A stretch of DNA of 9,083 nt from a bacterium. Its GTDB lineage: Bacteria > Blakebacterota > Blakebacteria > Blakebacterales > Blakebacteraceae. This document shows positions 6,655 to 9,083 of this stretch, in pieces. The position numbers were made by a program, and so were the translations under genes. The notes under the pieces are model-generated. The model ran no database searches and had not been told where the DNA came from. It worked only from the letters and a program-made list of their open reading frames with translations. The stretch's first letter is position 1. Each line of letters opens with the position of its first letter. The stretch is from NCBI GenBank assembly GCA_025774205.1, contig JALGWK010000180.1, positions 1 through 9,083 of the forward strand, in the 5' to 3' direction.

Positions 6655-6870
6655 CTACCCAAACGATATCGGGCAGGAATCCATCTTACTCTTCTGCTTG
6701 AATTCAGCAGACTGGTCCAATTTAGACAGCAGATCTTGATCAGGTTGGTGCTTAAGTACTTCAAGTTCTCCTCTATCGAACCAGATTGATTTGCATGACG
6801 GGCAAACATCAATGGTGATGCCGTGTTCAAATTGCTCGTGTAGCTCGATTTTACAATTGAGACATTCCAT
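6655..6870 (-). CDS. Small zinc-ribbon protein (transcription factor zinc-finger, TFIIB-type family)
   Basis: This 71-residue protein has MECLNCK (C3, C6), CPSCKSIWFDRGELEVL (C23, C26) and a charged helical tail. Two CxxC knuckles with a following WFDRGEL are the signature of the bacterial zf-TFIIB domain family. These small proteins are widespread, with no agreed biochemical role. The start ATG at 6868-6870 has an AGGATGA-type ribosome site 7-9 bases upstream. Its 5' end lies only 12 bp from the first attC-like site, and it reads away from that site. It is either the cargo of a first, incompletely bounded cassette or a resident gene next to the array edge; I found no attC to its left. Confidence 0.82.
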   Translation of the reverse strand: MECLNCKIELHEQFEHGITIDVCPSCKSIWFDRGELEVLKHQPDQDLLSKLDQSAEFKQKSKMDSCPISFG

Positions 6871-6882
6871 ATCTATTCATCC

Positions 6883-6979
6883 TGCTGATGTCCCGCGTGT
6901 CAGCTTCAGAGGGAGAGTATAGGATACCTTGTTGGATTAGTCATTTGCTGCCGATGTCAGCTGCACGCGCTTGTTAGTC
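6883..6979 (+). repeat. attC-like site 1 of integron cassette array
   Basis: This 97-bp imperfect palindrome closely matches the sites at 7678 and 8371 along its whole length. Shared blocks include GTCAGC near 6899, AGAGTATAGGA near 6914, CCGATGTCAGCTGCA near 6951 and GCGCTTGTTAG at 6968-6977. The right box is GTTAGTC (6973-6979) with the crossover between 6973 and 6974. The left box is degenerate (TGCTGAT instead of RYYYAAC), so this site marks the left edge of the recognisable array and its own cassette has no clear left boundary. Confidence 0.75.
6916..6944 (-). promoter_or_regulatory. Possible leftward promoter inside attC site 1
   Basis: On the minus strand ATGACT (6939-6944) and TATACT (6916-6921) are separated by 17 bp, giving 4/6 and 5/6 matches to sigma-70 boxes. 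Transcription would start near 6909 and read into the zinc-ribbon gene with a leader of about 38 bases. The AGTATA word is also conserved in attC site 3, so it may simply belong to the attC. Confidence 0.3.
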
Positions 6980-6993
6980 GTTCTTGGAGCGAA

Positions 6994-7326
6994 CTACATC
7001 GAATTCAGCAAAGATTCTATCGCCGACCTGAGTGGTGGAAGGTTTCTCTGGATTGCGGAGAACACCTCGTCGGTATCTATGCCAAGGTAGTCGTGGGCGA
7101 GGACGTTGCGAAAACTAGCAAGTGCACGCCAATCAATATCGGGGTGCTGGGCTTTAAGGTCTTCAGATAACCGTTGAGTTGACTCTGCCATTACTTGGAG
7201 TCGTCGAAGAGTTGCATCCTTTGCCATTCGGGAAGCCTGAAATGCAGTTCGGCCTTCGGCTGTGTACTCCTCGACCGACTCAATGCATTCAAGAATGTGC
7301 TGAAGGTTGACGCGCTGATCTTTCAC
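6994..7326 (-). CDS. hepT: HEPN-domain toxin HepT-like (DUF86)
   Basis: This 110-residue all-helical protein has the HEPN catalytic motif RNVLAHDY (R73, H78, Y80; pattern RX4HXY). HepT is an RNase toxin. In characterised systems its partner MntA silences it by attaching AMP to the motif Tyr, which is present here as Y80. The start is GTG at 7324-7326, overlapping the antitoxin stop as GTGA, so translation is coupled and the antitoxin is made first. The length is normal for the family and no residue of the motif is missing, so the toxin looks intact. It lies antisense to the direction of the cassette attC. Confidence 0.9.
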   Translation of the reverse strand: MKDQRVNLQHILECIESVEEYTAEGRTAFQASRMAKDATLRRLQVMAESTQRLSEDLKAQHPDIDWRALASFRNVLAHDYLGIDTDEVFSAIQRNLPPLRSAIESLLNSM

Positions 7327-7610
7327 AGCGGTACTGCCTCTGACATTACTTGTTCTCGAAGGAGGTCGTGTAAGCCCTGCTCAGTTACAACTTGTACGGA
7401 GCGCCCGAGTAAGTCCTCAAGGTCAGCAACTAACCCGCCGGGAAACCAGGGACTGGTCTGTCCGCTGATTGTAACCAGAAGGTCCACATCACTATCGGGT
7501 CCTGCTTCGCCTCGAGCTACTGAACCGAAAACACGAATACTGTCTACGCCATGGCGACGAGCGATAGCCATGATCTCGGCTCGGAACTCTTCAAGTAATT
7601 CAATGCCCAA
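7323..7610 (-). CDS. mntA: MntA-like minimal nucleotidyltransferase antitoxin
   Basis: This 95-residue protein has the nucleotidyltransferase signature GSVARGEAGPDSDVDLLV (G29-S30, D41, D43), an exact GSX10DXD. It belongs to the small MNT group that acts as antitoxin by transferring AMP from ATP to HepT. The start appears to be TTG at 7608-7610, with GGAGG eight bases upstream and no better in-frame ATG; the first helix begins directly after it. It overlaps hepT by four bases. An extended -10 element lies about 30 bp upstream. Confidence 0.9.
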   Translation of the reverse strand: MGIELLEEFRAEIMAIARRHGVDSIRVFGSVARGEAGPDSDVDLLVTISGQTSPWFPGGLVADLEDLLGRSVQVVTEQGLHDLLREQVMSEAVPL

Positions 7611-7639
7611 GTCACTTACCTCCAGATAGATGACGATGC

Positions 7640-7648
7640 ATTATAGCA
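7640..7648 (-). promoter_or_regulatory. Extended -10 promoter element for mntA-hepT
   Basis: On the minus strand the sequence reads TGCTATAAT, a perfect TATAAT preceded by the TGn extension. A -35 box at the right distance is poor, which is common with extended -10 promoters. The expected start lies about 25 bp before the TTG start codon, just ahead of its GGAGG. Confidence 0.55.
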
Positions 7649-7677
7649 CGAATATCGGACCAGGGAATCACAAGTAC

Positions 7678-7774
7678 GACTAACGTCCTGCGCGTCAGCT
7701 GCAGAGGCAGAGTCTAGATTACCTGATTGAGTTGTTCAATTCTCGCCGATGACAGCTGCATGCGCTTGTTAGGC
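7678..7774 (+). repeat. attC-like site 2 of integron cassette array
   Basis: This 97-bp site has left box GACTAAC (7678-7684) and right box GTTAGGC (7768-7774), which fits GTTRRRY. The arms share GCGC, CAGCTG and GCC/GGC blocks in inverted order (GTCAGCTGCAG on the left; GATGACAGCTGCATGCGC on the right). The central spacer is variable. Recombination would be at 7768/7769. It is very similar to site 3 and clearly related to site 1. Confidence 0.85.
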
Positions 7775-7778
7775 AACC

Positions 7779-7807
7779 TTGCATTATTATATACGTACTT
7801 ATATAAT
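7779..7807 (+). promoter_or_regulatory. Sigma-70-like promoter of cassette B with overlapping operator dyad
   Basis: TTGCAT (7779-7784), a 17-bp spacer and a perfect TATAAT (7802-7807) form a strong promoter. The arms ATTATATA (7786-7793) and TATATAAT (7800-7807) are a perfect 8-bp dyad covering the spacer and the -10 box, a natural operator for the HTH half of the gene product. The predicted transcript start is at or beside the ATG at 7813. Confidence 0.7.
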
Positions 7808-7812
7808 GAGAC

Positions 7813-8376
7813 ATGCGCAACAAACCACTGACATGGGTTGGTTCGTCTCTGGAGGACCTTCAGGCATTTCCGGAGGATGCCAGGCGGATGGCTGGGTATC
7901 AGTTACGTAAGGTCCAATCCGGATTGATGCCGGACGACTTCAAACCCATGCAAAGTGTTGGAGCAGGAGTACAGGAGATCCGGATTCGAACAGGCAGAGC
8001 ACATAGAGTCTTCTACATCGCCAAATTCGAAGAATCAATCTATGTGCTCCATGCTTTTGAGAAGAAGAAGGAGGTCGGTATGGACACGAAGATGCGACGG
8101 GGTAAGGCGAATGTATTTCAGGACCTGGGATTTGATCCCGAGGAATCTGAGAATCTCCGCGTGCGTGCCGATCTCATGATTGAGCTGAGTAGACTGATCG
8201 AGAACAAGGGCTGGACTCAGGAGGAAGCCGCCGAGATCATGGGCGTCACGCAACCTCGAATCAGTGATCTCGTTCGCGGGAAGATCGATCGGTTCAGCAT
8301 CGATTCACTGGTCTCGATGCTTGGCAGTGCTGGGATTAAGGTTCGGGTGACGACGACGGTGAAAAGTGTTGCCTAA
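7813..8376 (+). CDS. Fused HigB/RelE-like toxin and HigA-like HTH antitoxin
   Basis: This is one 187-residue frame. Residues 1-88 match the Gp49/HigB-type toxin (WVGSSLEDLQAFPEDARRMAGYQL; VGAGVQEIRIRTGRAHRVFYIAKFEESIYVLHAFEKKK). Residues 90-187 match its usual separate HTH antitoxin (NVFQDLGFDPEESENLRVRADLM, then WTQEEAAEIMGVTQPRISDLVRGKIDRFSIDSLVSML). Normally these are two genes, and the toxin continues past HAF-KK with a helix ending near residue 110. Here that helix is missing and the antitoxin follows in frame. The toxin is a ribosome-dependent mRNA-cutting RNase fold; the antitoxin represses the operon. The start ATG 7813 has no ribosome site and the promoter suggests a leaderless mRNA. 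An ATG at 8080 (M90) with AAGGAGGT before it probably yields free antitoxin. The TAA lies in the attC R'' box. Confidence 0.88.
   Translation: MRNKPLTWVGSSLEDLQAFPEDARRMAGYQLRKVQSGLMPDDFKPMQSVGAGVQEIRIRTGRAHRVFYIAKFEESIYVLHAFEKKKEVGMDTKMRRGKANVFQDLGFDPEESENLRVRADLMIELSRLIENKGWTQEEAAEIMGVTQPRISDLVRGKIDRFSIDSLVSMLGSAGIKVRVTTTVKSVA
8080..8376 (+). CDS. higA: Probable separate HigA-like antitoxin from an internal start
   Basis: The ATG at 8080-8082 lies in the same frame as the fused gene. It is preceded by AAGGAGGT with five bases between GGAGG-type core and ATG, a near-perfect ribosome site. Translation gives 98 residues beginning MDTKMRRGKANVFQDLGF, the normal length and start for antitoxins of this family. 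The HTH lies at about residues 45-70 (TQEEAAEIMGVTQPRISDLVRGK). The ribosome site inside a coding frame is strong evidence that this product was originally, and may still be, made alone. That would give antitoxin excess over the fused form. The alternative is that only the fusion is made and the site is a relic. Confidence 0.65.
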   Translation: MDTKMRRGKANVFQDLGFDPEESENLRVRADLMIELSRLIENKGWTQEEAAEIMGVTQPRISDLVRGKIDRFSIDSLVSMLGSAGIKVRVTTTVKSVA

Positions 8377-8473
8377 CGTCCTGCACGACAGCTGCAGAGG
8401 CAGAGACAGAGGCAGAGTATAGGACACCTGGCTGAGTTGGCCACTTTCCGCCGATGACAGCTGCATGCGCTTG
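8371..8473 (+). repeat. attC-like site 3, interrupted at its crossover point by an insertion sequence
   Basis: The left box is GCCTAAC (8371-8377), a perfect RYYYAAC. The site follows sites 1 and 2 to GCGCTTG ending at 8473, where TTRRRY should follow but AAACTAA stands. It contains a 12-bp tandem duplication (8395-8406, 8407-8418) absent from the other two sites, so its full length would be 109 instead of 97. The lost right box lies presumably on the far side of the inserted element, outside the window. Confidence 0.8.
8395..8418 (+). repeat. 12-bp tandem duplication within attC site 3
   Basis: CAGAGGCAGAGA (8395-8406) is followed directly by CAGAGGCAGAGT (8407-8418), 11 of 12 identical. 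Sites 1 and 2 have a single unit at this place. It lengthens the left arm spacer next to the palindromic stem. Confidence 0.8.
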
Positions 8474-8481
8474 AAACTAAT

Positions 8482-8549
8482 GGAGGCCCCCTGTCGAGCC
8501 TACGGAGTAGGCTCTGGGGTGCTAGAAACCTCAAAACCAGGAGGCCTCC
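8482..8549 (+). promoter_or_regulatory. Structured leader of the transposase gene that can hide its ribosome binding site
   Basis: GAGCCTAC (8496-8503) and GTAGGCTC (8507-8514) form a perfect 8-bp hairpin with loop GGA. CCCC before it and GGGG after it (8516-8519) can extend the stem. GGAGGCC (8482-8488) can pair with GGCCTCC (8543-8549). The latter is half of the palindrome GGAGGCCTCC (8540-8549) that contains the transposase ribosome site. This could limit transposase translation from read-through transcripts. Confidence 0.5.
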
Positions 8550-8550
8550 A

Positions 8551-9083
8551 ATGCGATTCTACACTCAGTCTCGTCAGTACTACTGCGGAATCGATCTGCA
8601 TACCCGCTGGATGTATATCTGCATTCTCTCTCAGACAGGTGAGATCGTCTACCACAAGAATCTACCCGCCTCCGAGGAATCCTTTCTCAAAGCAGTTGCC
8701 CCCTTCCGCGAGGGACTGGTCGTCGGTGTGGAGTGCACCTTCACCTGGTACTGGCTCGCTGATGTTTGTGCCCGGGAAGGGATCGAGTTCGTCCTGGGCC
8801 ACGCCCTGTACATGCGGGCCATCCACGGCGCCAAGGTCAAGAACGACCGGGTGGATTCGCACAAGATCGCTGCCCTTCTGCGGTCCGGGATGTTTCCGAT
8901 GGCCTATGTCTACCCACGGGAGATGAGAGCCACCCGGGACCTGCTGCGACGACGCACATACTTTGTCCGGCGTCGAGCTGATCTGCTGGCCCACATCCAG
9001 AACACCAGGCATCAGTACAATCTGCCGGATTTTGAATCAACCATTTCCCGTAAAGCGAACCGGGATGGGCTTGCCGAGCATTT
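8551..9083 (+). CDS. IS110-family transposase, N-terminal part (DEDD recombinase); 3' end outside window
   Basis: From the ATG at 8551, 177 codons are open to the window edge. The RuvC-like DEDD domain is clear: YCGIDLHTRW (D14), VGVECTFTWYWLAD (E61) and KVKNDRVDSHKIAALL (D99, D102). IS110-family enzymes are RNA-guided recombinases that need a bridge RNA encoded beside the gene. The C-terminal transposase_20 domain with the catalytic Ser is not in the window; the full protein should be about 320-400 residues. GGAGG at 8540-8544 is six bases before the ATG, within a palindrome. The gene reads in the same direction as the attC sites. It is open so far, with no frame break, so the element may be active. 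Confidence 0.92.
   Translation, partial: MRFYTQSRQYYCGIDLHTRWMYICILSQTGEIVYHKNLPASEESFLKAVAPFREGLVVGVECTFTWYWLADVCAREGIEFVLGHALYMRAIHGAKVKNDRVDSHKIAALLRSGMFPMAYVYPREMRATRDLLRRRTYFVRRRADLLAHIQNTRHQYNLPDFESTISRKANRDGLAEH

Larger units (their letters stand above)
6974..7768. mobile_element. Gene cassette A (795 bp) carrying mntA-hepT
   Basis: The segment runs from the crossover in attC 1 to the crossover in attC 2. Its 5' end GTTAGTC (counting the shared G) is the exact reverse complement of GACTAAC, the R'' box of attC 2. That is the relation expected when both come from one circular cassette. The cargo is a toxin-antitoxin pair pointing left, against the attC orientation, with its own promoter. 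Confidence 0.75.
7769..8473 (+). mobile_element. Gene cassette B (705 bp) carrying the fused higB-higA gene
   Basis: The segment runs from the attC 2 crossover to the last G of attC 3. Its 5' box GTTAGGC is the exact reverse complement of GCCTAAC at 8371-8377. The gene is in the usual cassette orientation, its stop codon TAA lies within the R'' box of attC 3, and only about 40 bp precede its start. This compactness is typical of integron cassettes. Confidence 0.8.
8474..9083 (+). mobile_element. IS110-family (probably IS1111-type) insertion sequence, left part; continues past window
   Basis: The element starts where similarity to the other attC sites stops (8473/8474). There are seven bases (AAACTAA), then TGGAGGCCCC at 8481, a 77-bp non-coding leader and a DEDD transposase frame open to the window edge. 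A seven-base left flank before a subterminal inverted repeat, and a short left leader, suit the IS1111 group. IS110-group elements carry a longer left leader. Known IS1111-attC elements insert specifically into integron attC sites. The right end and any bridge RNA region are not visible. Confidence 0.75.

Noticed and set aside
6883-8473. CRISPR array
   Set aside because: Only three copies, about 100 bp each and 700-800 bp apart, with genes between them and internal dyad symmetry. This is attC architecture, not CRISPR.
8465-8926. 153-codon plus-strand frame across the insertion sequence leader
   Set aside because: It is out of frame with the transposase, which has all DEDD residues. The alternative frame is an arbitrary Ser/Arg/Pro-rich shadow.

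Overview
The window is a GC-rich bacterial chromosome segment with an AT-richer accessory zone. It begins inside a dnaK gene with a standard acidic tail and ends inside an IS110-family transposase. The sequence does not fix the organism. Several traits suit an environmental Gram-negative lineage such as Gemmatimonadota or related phyla: high GC, a large secreted serine beta-lactamase-like hydrolase with a pre-peptidase domain, many toxin-antitoxin genes, and an attC array without integrase. That placement is a low-confidence inference.

Layout. (1) 1-1447, plus strand: the C-terminal half of DnaK, then a DksA/TraR-type zinc-finger gene whose reading frame is broken by an apparent one-base loss near 1215. 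(2) 1493-2798, minus strand: a tightly overlapping operon of an AbrB-type antitoxin (VapB), a PIN-domain toxin (VapC) whose third acidic residue is His, and a small metallophosphoesterase. (3) 2799-3176: an AT-rich intergenic stretch with repeated GTAAG words and several dyads. (4) 3177-3542, plus strand: an orphan Xre/MbcA/ParS-like antitoxin-type regulator with no RES toxin beside it. (5) 3569-5599, minus strand: a secreted 676-residue serine hydrolase. (6) 5923-6870, minus strand: an NAD(P)-binding NmrA/SDR-like protein preceded by a small zinc-ribbon protein.

(7) 6883-8473: the most notable region. Three closely similar, roughly 97-109 bp imperfect palindromes have the organisation of integron attC sites. 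They delimit two gene cassettes. The outer boxes match as cassette theory predicts: the 5' end of each cassette is the exact reverse complement of the R'' box of its own attC (GTTAGTC with GACTAAC; GTTAGGC with GCCTAAC). Cassette A (795 bp) carries an MntA-HepT toxin-antitoxin pair pointing against the attC direction. Cassette B (705 bp) carries one open frame that fuses a HigB/RelE-like toxin to a HigA-like HTH antitoxin. It has its own promoter overlapped by a perfect dyad, a probably leaderless toxin start, and an internal start with a strong ribosome binding site for the antitoxin half. No integron integrase is present, so this looks like a CALIN-type array or the far part of a longer integron.

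(8) 8474-9083: an IS110-family (probably IS1111-type) element begins exactly at the G|TT crossover point of the third attC, as expected for the attC-targeting insertion sequences.

Taken together, two housekeeping-type genes (DnaK, DksA-like) are followed by accessory DNA. That DNA holds four toxin-antitoxin-type loci (VapBC, orphan Xre/ParS, MntA-HepT, HigB-HigA fusion), and a site-specific insertion sequence feeds on the cassette array.
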